DNA of 64,000 bases from Paenibacillus sp. FSL K6-3182 (GTDB taxonomy: Bacteria; Bacillota; Bacilli; Paenibacillales; Paenibacillaceae). A program made the position numbers and the translations under genes. The DNA is taken from NCBI RefSeq assembly GCF_037976325.1, contig NZ_CP150265.1:1538501-1602500 (forward strand). The letters are read 5' to 3'. Position 1 is the first letter of the stretch. Each line of letters opens with the position of its first letter. The notes beneath the pieces were generated by a model. It did no database searches, was not told the origin of the DNA, and saw only the letters and a list, made by a program, of their open reading frames with translations. This document shows positions 28,455 to 37,254 of this stretch, one piece after another.

Positions 28455-29660
28455 ATGCGTCGCATGACATGGACCGCGGCAATATTATTAATTTTTTCAT
28501 TAGTATTAGCGGCTTGCGGAACGAAGGACGCCGAGTCCGTGGTTAAGGAGCTCGACAAGGTAGTAAACAGTATGGAGAGCTATCAAGGAAGCGGGACGAT
28601 GACGCTGCGAACGGGACAGCAGCCACTCGAATACAAGGTGGAGGTTTCCTATCAAAAGCCGCAATTTTATCGGATCAAGCTGACAAATGAAGAGAAGGAC
28701 ATTACACAAATCGTGCTTCGCAATGACGACGGCGTATTCGTTCTCACACCGAAGCTGAATAAAGTATTCCGCTTCCAAAGCGATTGGCCGCAAAACCAAG
28801 GGCAAGTATATTTATATCAAACGCTCATTCAAAGCATTCTAGTTGATAACTCGCGGCAATTTGTAATCGATCAAGATGCTTACGTGTTTGATGTCATGGC
28901 TAATTACAACAATGGTTCATTGTCTCGTCAAAAGATTTGGCTTAATAAAGCAGACTACAAGCCGGTTCAGGTTGAGGTCAGCGATACGAATGCAACGGTA
29001 ATGGTCGAAGTGAAATTTGACAAATTTGATTTTGGTCCAAAATTTGATAAAGCTGTGTTTGAGACAGAAGCAAACATGAATGCTGCTCCTACTAATCAAG
29101 AGACGGAAGAGCCAACGATGACTACGCCGGAGCAACCCGGCAACAAGGGAACAAATTCGAATACTGAAGTAGAAGCAGGAACCCCAGGAAATAAAGTGGA
29201 CAAAGACGGGAATAAGCCAGGAACTGACAGTGCAGTAGACGGTAATAATGAAACGAACAATAGCGGCAATGCTGCGGAAAATGAAGACGATGGAGCTGCA
29301 ACGGGTACTACTCCTGAAGCCACTAATTTCACAGCAATGGAACCTTCGTACATTCCAGATGGTGTGGGCGAGCCAGAATTAGTCGATATTAAGTTTGGCG
29401 GTAATCCTGGTCTGATGCTTCGTTACACTGGCGATTATAGCTATACGTTGATTCAGACGGAGCCAAAAGATCAAGCAGCCTCCCTAGTAGATGGGGTGAT
29501 GGTCGATCTAGGCTTTACGTGGGGTCAGCTCAGCGGTGATGAACAACAGACGCTCACCTGGACTTACGAGGGTCATCAGTTCCGGCTTACCAGTGCAAAT
29601 CTGCCTGAGTCCGAAATGCTTAAGGTCGCACAGTCGGTACAGGGAGAAATCGGGAAATAA
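28455..29660 (+). CDS. YdcC-like sporulation lipoprotein (LolA-like fold, DUF4367)
   Basis: 401 residues from the ATG at 28455, preceded by AGAGGGG at 8-nt spacing. Signal peptide and lipobox LVLAAC are at residues 5-21. Residues about 25-215 resemble a LolA/LppX-like lipid-binding beta-sheet ('LDKVVNSMESYQGSGTMTL', 'KIWLNKADYKPVQVEV'). A low-complexity N/E/G/T-rich linker (about 215-290) precedes a C-terminal DUF4367-like domain ('EPSYIPDGVG...LMLRYTGDYSYTLIQTEP'). It is the first gene before alr and ndoAI-ndoA, the order of B. subtilis ydcC-alr-ndoAI-ndoA, which supports the assignment. It should sit on the outer face of the membrane. Confidence 0.8.
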   Translation: MRRMTWTAAILLIFSLVLAACGTKDAESVVKELDKVVNSMESYQGSGTMTLRTGQQPLEYKVEVSYQKPQFYRIKLTNEEKDITQIVLRNDDGVFVLTPKLNKVFRFQSDWPQNQGQVYLYQTLIQSILVDNSRQFVIDQDAYVFDVMANYNNGSLSRQKIWLNKADYKPVQVEVSDTNATVMVEVKFDKFDFGPKFDKAVFETEANMNAAPTNQETEEPTMTTPEQPGNKGTNSNTEVEAGTPGNKVDKDGNKPGTDSAVDGNNETNNSGNAAENEDDGAATGTTPEATNFTAMEPSYIPDGVGEPELVDIKFGGNPGLMLRYTGDYSYTLIQTEPKDQAASLVDGVMVDLGFTWGQLSGDEQQTLTWTYEGHQFRLTSANLPESEMLKVAQSVQGEIGK

Positions 29661-29808
29661 AGCGGGGAAAAGAGCGAATTTCCAAGACGTACTAGCCAAT
29701 TCCGAGGTTCGTTTCATTGACAGTCTTAGCAGCAAGGTTTAACATTATTGCTATTGATGTTTGCTGCTCGGACTGTTGTGGCTGAAAGATGAGGAGAAGG
29801 TGAAAGAC

Positions 29809-30993
29809 TTGGATTCGTTTTATCGCCCGACTAGGGTTGAATTATCACTTGATGCATTACGACATAATTTACAAGCTTTTCGCAATGCCATGCCACAGGA
29901 CTGCAAGCTAATGGCCTCCGTTAAGGCTAACGCTTACGGACATGGTGCGGTAGAAATAGCAAGGGAAGCAGAGCGCTTTGGCGTGGACTATTTAGGAGTC
30001 GCTTTTCTTGATGAAGCATTGCAATTGCGCAAGGCAGGCATCCTAACCCCGATTCTTGTACTTGGATTCGTGGCTGCGGATGCCTTGTCTGTCGCTAGAA
30101 GCAATGATATTACAATAAGCCTGTTCAGGGATGACATCATGGAAGCATCTGCAAAGCTGCCGCCTGACATAAGTGGACGAAAGCTTAAAGTTCACATCAA
30201 GATCGATTCCGGAATGGGACGGCTCGGCATAATCGGGAAAGACGCTGCGATATCTTTTATTGAAAAGGCGTTGCAGATACCTCAAGTTGAAGTTGAAGGG
30301 TTGTTTACGCATTATGCGCGTGCGGATGAAGCGGATAAGAGCTATACGATCATGCAATACGAGCGATTTCGAGAAGTGGCAGATTATGTCCAGCAGAATG
30401 GATTGCCTATACCGATTATTCATGCGGCAAACAGCGCTGCAGGCATTGACACTCCGCAATTTGCGGATGGTATGCTAAGATTAGGAATTAGTATGTTTGG
30501 TCTTTATCCTTCTGAAGAAGTTAATCAGCAGCGAGTGGAGCTGAAGCCGGTCTTGACGCTGAAAACAGAAGTGGTTATGGTCAAAAAAGTACCTGCCGGC
30601 TGGGGAATCAGCTATGGCACTCGTTATTTTTCAAAAAGCGAAGAAATCATCGGAACACTTCCGATTGGATATGCAGACGGCTTTAGTCGCATGCTAACGG
30701 GTAAAGCCCACGGACTTGTACGAGGTGTAAAAGTACCAATCCGAGGTACGATATGTATGGATCAATGTATGATAGCGCTTGATGCAGCTTCTGATGCGGG
30801 AGCGTTGCCAATTGAGCCAGGTGAAGAGGTTGTGCTCATTGGACGCCAGGGCAATGAGGCTATTACAGTGGAGGAAGTAGCTGAGCAGCTAGGAACGTTA
30901 AATTATGAATTAATCTGCATGCTTGCTACACGAGTACCTCGCGTATATGTCAGAGGTAACCAAATAATAGCTGTGCAAAACCCCCTAACTTAG
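29809..30993 (+). CDS. alr: Alanine racemase
   Basis: 394 residues from the TTG at 29809 (GAGGAGAAGGTG just upstream; GTG at 29800 is an alternative). PLP-dependent, it makes D-alanine for peptidoglycan in the cytosol. K39 in 'SVKANAYGHG' forms the PLP Schiff base at the expected position, and the catalytic tyrosine lies in 'WGISYGTRY' near residue 269. 'KIDSGMGRLG' and 'CMDQCMIAL' are also typical. The length equals that of other Alr enzymes (about 390). It lies about 150 bp after the ydcC-like gene and before the ndoAI-ndoA pair. Confidence 0.95.
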   Translation: MDSFYRPTRVELSLDALRHNLQAFRNAMPQDCKLMASVKANAYGHGAVEIAREAERFGVDYLGVAFLDEALQLRKAGILTPILVLGFVAADALSVARSNDITISLFRDDIMEASAKLPPDISGRKLKVHIKIDSGMGRLGIIGKDAAISFIEKALQIPQVEVEGLFTHYARADEADKSYTIMQYERFREVADYVQQNGLPIPIIHAANSAAGIDTPQFADGMLRLGISMFGLYPSEEVNQQRVELKPVLTLKTEVVMVKKVPAGWGISYGTRYFSKSEEIIGTLPIGYADGFSRMLTGKAHGLVRGVKVPIRGTICMDQCMIALDAASDAGALPIEPGEEVVLIGRQGNEAITVEEVAEQLGTLNYELICMLATRVPRVYVRGNQIIAVQNPLT

Positions 30994-31169
30994 ACATCAT
31001 TCGAATTGGTAATTGTTTCATCTTACAATTTTTCGTAAATGAAGAGGATTTTCGCCAAATATCTCGAATGTAGTAAGGCAGATCATCTATAATGGCTATA
31101 CATGAAAACATACAGCATATTTGATATACGGCTATCATAGATATGTTGAAGTATAGCGACGGCAATATA

Positions 31170-31197
31170 TTGTCATAATGTGTATTAAGGTTATGGA
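31170..31197 (+). promoter_or_regulatory. Candidate promoter for the toxin-antitoxin pair
   Basis: TTGTCA, a 16-bp spacer and TATGGA lie just upstream of the antitoxin gene. The -10 match is moderate. Confidence 0.3.
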
Positions 31198-31220
31198 AAA
31201 GTTTTGGGGGTGCGAGTTCG

Positions 31221-31502
31221 GTGGCCAATGTACAAAATACCAAAAGAATCATGATTAGCCTGCCAGATCACTTGCTGGAGGAGGTTGACGGGATTGTAGC
31301 CAAGGAAAACTCCAACCGCAGCGAATTTATTCGGCAAGCCATGAAACTGTATTTGGTGGAGCGCAAAAAACGTCAAATTCGAGAATCCATGCAGCGCGGG
31401 TATATGGAAATGGCGAAAATAAACCTGAACATGGCCTCGGAAGCTTTTCAAGCGGAGGAAGAAGCAGATCATACGTTAGGCCGTCTCGTTAGCGGGGTGT
31501 AG
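31221..31502 (+). CDS. ndoAI: Antitoxin EndoAI (MazE-like, ribbon-helix-helix)
   Basis: 93 residues, GTG start. The N-terminal 'TKRIMISLPDHLLEEVDGIV...NRSEFIRQAMKLYL' is a ribbon-helix-helix DNA-binding and dimerisation domain; the C-terminal part should bind and inhibit the toxin. The gene is followed after 3 bp by the ndoA toxin gene, and its position after alr matches Bacillus. The product probably represses its own promoter. Confidence 0.9.
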   Translation: MANVQNTKRIMISLPDHLLEEVDGIVAKENSNRSEFIRQAMKLYLVERKKRQIRESMQRGYMEMAKINLNMASEAFQAEEEADHTLGRLVSGV

Positions 31503-31505
31503 AGG

Positions 31506-31856
31506 TTGATTGTAAAACGTGGAGATGTCTTTTTTGCGGATTTATCGCCTGTCGTCGGATCGGAACAGGGTGGTGTTCGCCCCGTCTTGGTCATTCAAAA
31601 TGATATTGGAAACCGTTTTAGTCCAACGGTAATTGTGGCTGCAATCACAGCTCAAATTCAAAAGGCAAAGCTGCCTACCCATGTTGAAATGGATGCAGCC
31701 GCTCATGGGTTTGATCGTGATTCCGTCGTATTGCTTGAACAAATTCGGACGATCGACAAGCAAAGATTAACGGATAAGATTACGCATTTGGATGACGAAA
31801 CGATGCGTAAAGTTGATGATGCTTTGTTAATCAGCGTTGGATTAATTGATTTTTAA
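31506..31856 (+). CDS. ndoA: Endoribonuclease toxin EndoA (MazF/PemK family)
   Basis: 116 residues from a TTG start with GGGGTG upstream, the length of B. subtilis EndoA. '[32 protein letters not shown]' is the family signature, and R25 and T48, the catalytic residues known from EndoA, are present. The enzyme cleaves mRNA at UACAU-type sites in the Bacillus homologue; specificity here is inferred. It pairs with the antitoxin 3 bp upstream and is followed by a terminator. Confidence 0.95.
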   Translation: MIVKRGDVFFADLSPVVGSEQGGVRPVLVIQNDIGNRFSPTVIVAAITAQIQKAKLPTHVEMDAAAHGFDRDSVVLLEQIRTIDKQRLTDKITHLDDETMRKVDDALLISVGLIDF

Positions 31857-31865
31857 TGAGTGAGA

Positions 31866-31918
31866 GGGCTATTTGGCATAGGAAGGGGATTTCCCTTCTG
31901 CTGAATGGCTTTTTTTGT
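31866..31918 (+). terminator. Intrinsic terminator after ndoA
   Basis: GGGCTATTTGGCATAGGAAGG pairs, with several G-U pairs, with CCCTTCTGCTGAATGGCT, followed by T7. Confidence 0.7.
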
Positions 31919-32003
31919 CGACTTTTACTGAATGTTGTTGAACTTGGAAAAATAATGATAGACAAATGAAAGTTCAATTTGCTATTATGAATTCAATTAC
32001 TTA

Positions 32004-32083
32004 TTGCAAACCTATATATGAGCTTTATTATGCGAAGAACGCACGTAGTACGCCTTAGTTGGCTGCTGCTGCGTTCTTTTTTT
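32004..32083 (+). promoter_or_regulatory. Promoter and leader terminator of the Tad-like operon
   Basis: Candidate sigma-A promoter TTGCAA (32004-32009), 16-bp spacer, TATTAT (32026-32031). Transcription would begin at the foot of a hairpin, AAGAACGCA (32035) with TGCGTTCTT (32070), followed by T7: a complete intrinsic terminator 21 bp before the first ATG. This arrangement suggests attenuation or antitermination. Confidence 0.55.
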
Positions 32084-32103
32084 GTGCTCAGAGAGGAATG
32101 GGG

Positions 32104-32823
32104 ATGAAAAAGAGACGAAATGCAATCATTAGTTTAACAGCTGCGGTGTTGTCGGCAAGCCTCGTGTATGGCATGTATGAGCTGCAACGAATTCAAATCC
32201 AGGGGGAGGAGACGGTAGCTGTTCTCGTACCCAAACGATTTATTGGGGCTGGCGAGCGGCTTAAGGAAAGTGATTTAGAGTATAAACTGGTTCCGCAATC
32301 CGCATATGTCTCCGACATGGTATTGAAGCTGGAGCAGGCTGCTGGGAAGGAAACGATGATCCCCCTTGGCAAAGGGGAGCCGCTCTTGATCTGGAAGGTC
32401 GATGATTATTATTTGCAGCCTAGAAGAAGCGAGTCGACATTTCAAATTCCGAAGGAGTATATACGCTCGATTTCGAATGGGATCAGAGCAGGTGATAAGG
32501 TGCTTCTATACGCATCAGGTGATGCGTCTCCATCGATGAGGATTTTCTCTGAGGCAGTTACTGTAGCCTCGGTCAAGACATCTGGCAACGTCGAAATAGA
32601 TAATATTGAGAACCCGAATTTATTTTCGCTGGCTGAGGGAAATAAAGAGCAAATGTATGCGTCTAGGCGGGAAGCTAACGGAATGATTGATTATTTGAAT
32701 TTAAATTTGTCGGAGGAACAATGGCTTAAGCTCGACAGCTTATGCAAGGGAGGCTCTTTGAAGCTAGTTGTCGCTTATAGTCCGACATCGCTTGATATGG
32801 TTGCTGGAGAGGAGGCTGAGTAA
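32104..32823 (+). CDS. CpaB/RcpC-like SAF-domain protein of Tad-like locus
   Basis: 239 residues from the ATG at 32104 (GAGAGG upstream). One TM/signal segment at about 8-25 and an SAF-like domain from about 40 ('VAVLVPKRFIGAGERLKESDLEYKLVPQSA', 'IPLGKGEPLLIWKVDD'). CpaB/RcpC proteins are periplasmic or extracellular partners of the Tad/Flp pilus machine. In a Gram-positive cell it should sit outside the membrane, bound by its N-terminus. It is the first gene of a nine-gene run, 2 bp before the CpaE-like gene. Assignment rests on fold-like motifs plus context. Confidence 0.65.
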   Translation: MKKRRNAIISLTAAVLSASLVYGMYELQRIQIQGEETVAVLVPKRFIGAGERLKESDLEYKLVPQSAYVSDMVLKLEQAAGKETMIPLGKGEPLLIWKVDDYYLQPRRSESTFQIPKEYIRSISNGIRAGDKVLLYASGDASPSMRIFSEAVTVASVKTSGNVEIDNIENPNLFSLAEGNKEQMYASRREANGMIDYLNLNLSEEQWLKLDSLCKGGSLKLVVAYSPTSLDMVAGEEAE

Positions 32824-32825
32824 TT

Positions 32826-33674
32826 GTGAATGGAACGCCAGCGCCTCTTGCAGTATTTATTGGCACGACTCCCAATATCGGAACGACAACCGCGGCGTTT
32901 GCAACCGCATATCGTATGGCGGAAGCATGCGGCAAGCCAATCGGCTACTTATGCCTTAATCTCAAAAGTGCGAAGATTCATCGGTATATCGGTGTAGACG
33001 AGCCGCTTGTAACGCTGGATAAGCTTCGTCCAGAGCTTCGTTCCTATACGTTGACGCCGGATAAGCTTCGCAGGGCTGTATATTCAGTGCCAGGTCAGCC
33101 GAATTTGCAGGTGCTGTTCGGCAATCTCATGAGAGATCAGGCCGAATATTTCACCCCAGAAGAAGCGGAGCATTTGCTTTCGATTGCGGAACAAACCTTT
33201 GCATTTGTCATTATGGATGTGGGTGCCTATTGGGACAACGCAGCGACTATTTGCTCTATCCGCAGCGCGGGCTCGCGCATACTCGTTACAACTCCTGCAT
33301 TATCGCATTTTCAAGAGGATGGAAGACGCTGGATAGGACAAGTATCGCCTTTATTTGAAGTCACACCTGAACAATACGATTCGGTCATTATCAACGGTCC
33401 ATGGAGAAACGGAGGTTATCAGATGAAGCATATTTGCAAAGAGCTGGGAACAAAGGCACTTGGCCAGCTTCAATTAAGCGAGCCAGTTTTTAGTCAGTTG
33501 GATAGTGGAACGTATGCACAGTGGCTAAAGGTAGATACGGAGGGCAAGCAGGTTATGCTGGAGCCCGCCAAAGCGATGATGAAGAGGCATAATATACGCA
33601 GTATGAGCACTTCTGTTACAGTACAGCCTTGGTATCGCAAACTGTTAGCGCATCGCAATGGTACGAGTTCGTGA
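32826..33674 (+). CDS. CpaE-like ParA/MinD-fold protein with degenerate Walker A
   Basis: 282 residues, GTG start preceded by GAGGAGG. The N-terminus 'VFIGTTPNIGTTTAAFATAYRMAEACGKPIGYLCLN' has the position and flow of a MinD/CpaE Walker A loop, but the canonical KGGxGKT is replaced by TPNIGTT, without either lysine. 'FAFVIMDVGAYWDNAATICSIRSAGSRILVTTPALS' matches the Walker B and following strand. CpaE-type proteins localise the Tad pilus machine. Loss of the lysines suggests reduced or altered nucleotide use. It overlaps the CpaF-like gene by 4 bp (GTGA). Confidence 0.7.
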   Translation: MNGTPAPLAVFIGTTPNIGTTTAAFATAYRMAEACGKPIGYLCLNLKSAKIHRYIGVDEPLVTLDKLRPELRSYTLTPDKLRRAVYSVPGQPNLQVLFGNLMRDQAEYFTPEEAEHLLSIAEQTFAFVIMDVGAYWDNAATICSIRSAGSRILVTTPALSHFQEDGRRWIGQVSPLFEVTPEQYDSVIINGPWRNGGYQMKHICKELGTKALGQLQLSEPVFSQLDSGTYAQWLKVDTEGKQVMLEPAKAMMKRHNIRSMSTSVTVQPWYRKLLAHRNGTSS

Positions 33675-35041
33675 CAGCGGGGCAAAATCGATTTTCGCCT
33701 TCCCAATTCGCAGCTCAAATGCAATCAGAGAAAGAAAAACGTGAGCATGATGCAGTTGGTTCTTATTTACCATCGGACGCACAAGAGGAAATGGGCAAGC
33801 TTGCCGATGATATTCGAACTTATTTAAGCGCCCCGCACGGGCTTGGCGAGGAAGAGCGCAGGCAATACAGCGAGACATTGAATCGTGCAGTGCTTGGCTA
33901 TGCGCAGGAGCGTGAGCAAATTCTTGCGGTTATCACGGATCGTTTAATTAGGCTTCGAATACATGGAGCAGCTAATATGCAGCATTCGTTTCAATCGCTC
34001 GCAGAGGCGTTATTTGCGGAAGTGATAGGATTGAATGTTTTGGAGCTGGTGCTTGCTGACAAGGAAGGCTTGGAGGAAATACAAGTCGTTGGCGAGAGGA
34101 TTTTTACGGTAAAGAATGGGGTTACAAATGCATCATGCTACCGCTTTAACGACATTCGAGAGGTGGAGCGCATCCAGCAAAATTTAGTGCTCTACAATAA
34201 TGACCGCATCAATCCGCGTAAACGATGGGCAGAGGTGATGCTGCGAGATGGATCGCGTGTTACGATGACAGGTTTTGGCTTCACGGCAAACCCGACCTTA
34301 ACAATTCGATTCTACACGGTACGAAGCTTCAGCCTTGAGACATTAAGTAAACAGGAATACCAGACGATTAATGCGCGAGTAGAGAGCTTGCTTAAAGCCA
34401 TCTTAGCTGCACGATTCAATATGGTCATTATTGGACCAACGAACTCAGGAAAAACCAATTTAATGAAAGCTTTAATTGCTGAGCTGCCTGATGAAGAACG
34501 AATCATTACGATTGAGAGTCGATTTGAGATGATGCTGGGGCGTGATTTTCCAAATAAAAACGTTGTGGAATATATGACGGATGAAGAGGATTCCTATCAT
34601 CGCTCTGATCAAGCTTTTAAGCTCGCGCTCAGGCAATCGCCGCAGCGCATTATCCACGCCGAAATTCGCGACATGGATGCGAATATTTATGTCCGTGCTT
34701 GCACACGTGGACATACCGGAAGCATGACGACCGTTCATGCGAACAGGCTGGAGGATGTGCCAGAGGCGATAACCGATATGTGCATGCTCGATGGAAGAGG
34801 CATGAACGCTGAACGGCTCGCAAAACGAATTACACAGTATGTAACCGAAATCGGCATTGAAATGAGTTACTTGGGCGGACGGCGAGTCGTTAGTCGGATA
34901 GGAGAGCTATGCTGGGAGAATGGGCAGACAATCGTTCGAGACTGGGCAAGATTTGATGAGCTACTGAATGATTGGCGATTTCCAATGGAGCCAACTGTGA
35001 GGTCGGCTAGCAGGCTAATCACAGGGGGGGCACAACGATGA
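33671..35041 (+). CDS. CpaF/TadA-family secretion ATPase
   Basis: 456 residues from the GTG at 33671, chosen for its 4-bp overlap with the previous stop; a TTG at 33629 is possible. The N-terminal domain is helical. The motor core has Walker A 'GPTNSGKTNL' (about 254-263), the Asp-box region 'RIITIESRFEMML', Walker B-like 'RIIHAEIRDMDANIYVRAC' and His-box 'GHTGSMTTVHANR'. This is the cytosolic hexameric motor that drives Tad/Flp pilus assembly. It overlaps the TadB-like gene by 4 bp. Confidence 0.9.
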   Translation: MTAGQNRFSPSQFAAQMQSEKEKREHDAVGSYLPSDAQEEMGKLADDIRTYLSAPHGLGEEERRQYSETLNRAVLGYAQEREQILAVITDRLIRLRIHGAANMQHSFQSLAEALFAEVIGLNVLELVLADKEGLEEIQVVGERIFTVKNGVTNASCYRFNDIREVERIQQNLVLYNNDRINPRKRWAEVMLRDGSRVTMTGFGFTANPTLTIRFYTVRSFSLETLSKQEYQTINARVESLLKAILAARFNMVIIGPTNSGKTNLMKALIAELPDEERIITIESRFEMMLGRDFPNKNVVEYMTDEEDSYHRSDQAFKLALRQSPQRIIHAEIRDMDANIYVRACTRGHTGSMTTVHANRLEDVPEAITDMCMLDGRGMNAERLAKRITQYVTEIGIEMSYLGGRRVVSRIGELCWENGQTIVRDWARFDELLNDWRFPMEPTVRSASRLITGGAQR

Positions 35042-35973
35042 ATAAACTTTCCACAGCAGCAGCGGCATGTTTGTTATTTTGCTTAATGTTTATCGCTTTG
35101 TATCACCTGTTCAAGCTGTGGTCGGCTGAGCAGCAGCTCAGAAGCAAGCTGGCTTACCGGGCAAATAACGGCTGGCGCAAGAAGCTGGCTGAAGGGTTCA
35201 GACGATATAGCTGGCTGCATGATCATTTGAATGAACTGATCGAGACGCTCCGATTGAAAATAACGCCTGCTTCCTTTGCTTGTGGATCAGGATTGCTGCT
35301 GCTTGCGGGGATTGCTTCTGGGGGCATATTTTTTCAAAGCGTCAAAGGAACCTTGTTGTTCGGCGCGTTGCTAGGGTTTTTCCCTTATACAATATTAAGA
35401 GCACTGCTGGTACACCGTAGAATGCAGACGCAGATGGATTTTTTACCTGCGGTGGAGCTTTTTTATCAATGTTATCTCGTAACAGGTGAGCGGCATGTCA
35501 GGGTTGCCCTGCAGCGCACGGTGGAGGAGAGAAGGCTGCTTGGACCGATGCAGCTTGTTTTTGAACAGCTGTATCGTAATTTATCGGTTCGAGGCGATGA
35601 TGAAGCGAGCCTGAGGCTGCTCTCCGTTTCACTCGGCCATTTGTGGGCGGATTATTTCGTTCATATTTTGCGAGTGGCGCTTGTTGAGGGAGCTCCTATA
35701 ACAGATAGCTTAAAAGAGCTTTTAACCGATATGCGCAAGGCAAGAAGAGCGGGCGAGCAGGAACGAAATCGATTGCTAGAGATTCGTGTAGCTAACTTCA
35801 CGCCAATATTGTTCCTAGCTTTATTTGTAGGCATTAATCTCAGATACAACAAAGATAACTCTTATTATTACTACATCGTTGACCCGATGGGAAGAGATAT
35901 GCTGCTAAATGCAATGGTGCTCATCTTTGCATCGTTCCTTATGGGTTTGTGGCTTTCACGCAAAAAGATGTGA
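35038..35973 (+). CDS. TadB-like inner-membrane platform protein
   Basis: 311 residues. TM segments at about 5-25, 82-100, 105-125, 255-272 and 288-306; the central cytosolic part ('AVELFYQCYLVTGERHVRVALQRTV', 'VEGAPITDSLKELLTDMRKARRAGEQERNRL') resembles the T2SSF (GspF/TadB) domain. It should form the membrane platform turned by the CpaF-like ATPase. It overlaps the ATPase gene by 4 bp and is followed 13 bp later by the TadC-like gene. Confidence 0.75.
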   Translation: MNKLSTAAAACLLFCLMFIALYHLFKLWSAEQQLRSKLAYRANNGWRKKLAEGFRRYSWLHDHLNELIETLRLKITPASFACGSGLLLLAGIASGGIFFQSVKGTLLFGALLGFFPYTILRALLVHRRMQTQMDFLPAVELFYQCYLVTGERHVRVALQRTVEERRLLGPMQLVFEQLYRNLSVRGDDEASLRLLSVSLGHLWADYFVHILRVALVEGAPITDSLKELLTDMRKARRAGEQERNRLLEIRVANFTPILFLALFVGINLRYNKDNSYYYYIVDPMGRDMLLNAMVLIFASFLMGLWLSRKKM

Positions 35974-35986
35974 AAGGAGGCAGTAA

Positions 35987-36877
35987 ATGCCTGAATGGAC
36001 AGGAGTATCAATACGGTTAGCGCTGTTAATAAGTCAGTGCATAGGCGGCGCGGCTGCGATTTATATGCTTTTGCAGTTGTGGCCGGAGCGGCCATCGAGA
36101 TGGAAGCACCTCGCTGTATTCGGGTGGCGAACGAGGCAAGCACCTGATAAGTGGCTGCGGCTTTTGCTTATTTCAAGACAGCACCAATCGTTTATAGAGC
36201 GGGAGCTGCTGCTCGCAGGCTGTGGTGTAACCATCGATACAGCTTGGTATGTTTTTGCAAGGCGATCGTTATTAATTGGTGTAAGCGGGATGATTATTTT
36301 GGCTGCTGCATGGTATGAGCGTATAAACGCCTATATCCCCATGTCGTATGCGGGTCCAGGCTTACTCATTGTGATGCTTGTTTTATATGTCGACCTAATA
36401 TGGCTGCGTTCTATTCGCAAGGTGCGCACCCTGCAAATTACGAAAGAAATATTCATTATTAGCAGGCAGCTTCTTTATTTATCCGATTCCTCTCTGCATG
36501 TCCATGCGAAGCTTCTAAGATGTGTACCATTTACGAGAGCGATGCGCTACGATCTTGAACGGCTTCTGGCTGAATGGTATCACGATGCGGGCGGCGCGCT
36601 TCAACGGTTTAAGCAAAGGCTCGGAACGGAAGAAGCTTTGAGCTTTGTAGAAACGATTGATGCGCTTCGACTCCATGAGAGTCCGCAATATTACGAATTG
36701 CTGCGTGTACGTATAGAGGATTATAAAGAGAAGCTGGAGCTGGCTAAAGAAAGCCGTAAGGAATCAACCTCTTATTTTTTGTTTGTCATCGCGGGAATCC
36801 CCATCTTGTATACCTTTCAAGTGTTTATATATCCATGGGTGAGAGAAGGACAGAAGCTGTTTGAATCGCTAGGCTAA
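35987..36877 (+). CDS. TadC-like membrane platform protein
   Basis: 296 residues, ATG preceded by AAAGGAGG. TM segments at about 10-28, 88-108, 118-140 and 260-280, with a T2SSF-like cytosolic stretch ('ITKEIFIISRQLLYLSDSSLHVHAKLLRC', 'EDYKEKLELAKESRKESTSYF'). Pairs of TadB and TadC proteins are typical of Tad loci. Sequence similarity is weak, so context carries much of the assignment. Confidence 0.65.
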   Translation: MPEWTGVSIRLALLISQCIGGAAAIYMLLQLWPERPSRWKHLAVFGWRTRQAPDKWLRLLLISRQHQSFIERELLLAGCGVTIDTAWYVFARRSLLIGVSGMIILAAAWYERINAYIPMSYAGPGLLIVMLVLYVDLIWLRSIRKVRTLQITKEIFIISRQLLYLSDSSLHVHAKLLRCVPFTRAMRYDLERLLAEWYHDAGGALQRFKQRLGTEEALSFVETIDALRLHESPQYYELLRVRIEDYKEKLELAKESRKESTSYFLFVIAGIPILYTFQVFIYPWVREGQKLFESLG

Positions 36878-36912
36878 TCATTAATCGTTTATTTTGGAAA
36901 GGAGGTGGTAGC

Positions 36913-37062
36913 ATGCGTAATATTTTGATGACAGTCATGATGCTTGTTGTTGTTATCGTTTTGTTTAACTCAATCATAGCTGAGGACAAGACTGGAACTA
37001 GCAGTCAGATCGAATCGCAAGGAACAGCAGCCAATACAAAAATTGGCGCTCTGCTTCCTTAA
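36913..37062 (+). CDS. Tiny membrane peptide, pilin-like candidate 1
   Basis: 49 residues with an excellent AAAGGAGGTGG site upstream. Residues 4-23 are hydrophobic, followed by a polar tail rich in S, T, Q and G. It is similar along its length to the next small gene (R-x-I-L-x-(S/T)...A-(E/D)-x-(D)-K). Size and form recall Flp pilins (50-80 residues), but no prepilin cleavage motif (G before E-Y) was found. Its place right after TadB/TadC-like genes is where pilin genes may lie. Role inferred only. Confidence 0.6.
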   Translation: MRNILMTVMMLVVVIVLFNSIIAEDKTGTSSQIESQGTAANTKIGALLP

Positions 37063-37107
37063 GCTCAGCTGCATAAATTTATAAAGTAGAGCGGAGGTGT
37101 TCCATTA

Positions 37108-37254
37108 TTGCGCTCAATACTTGTATCAATGCTGCTGCTTGTTGCCGTAATTATTTGCTATCAAGCAGTTGCTGATGGTGATAAGGGAATGAAGAAGCAA
37201 ATCGACGGGGCAGGCAGCTCGATAAGCAGCCATATTAGGGAAATGAGCCCATGA
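37108..37254 (+). CDS. Tiny membrane peptide, pilin-like candidate 2
   Basis: 48 residues from a TTG start with GCGGAGGTG upstream. The N-terminal 22 residues are hydrophobic ('SILVSMLLLVAVIICYQAVA'), and the tail 'DGDKGMKKQIDGAGSSISSHIREMSP' is polar. It is paralogous to the preceding 49-residue peptide. The stop overlaps the next ATG by 4 bp (ATGA), so it is translationally coupled to a Tad-locus gene and is unlikely to be spurious. Confidence 0.6.
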   Translation: MRSILVSMLLLVAVIICYQAVADGDKGMKKQIDGAGSSISSHIREMSP

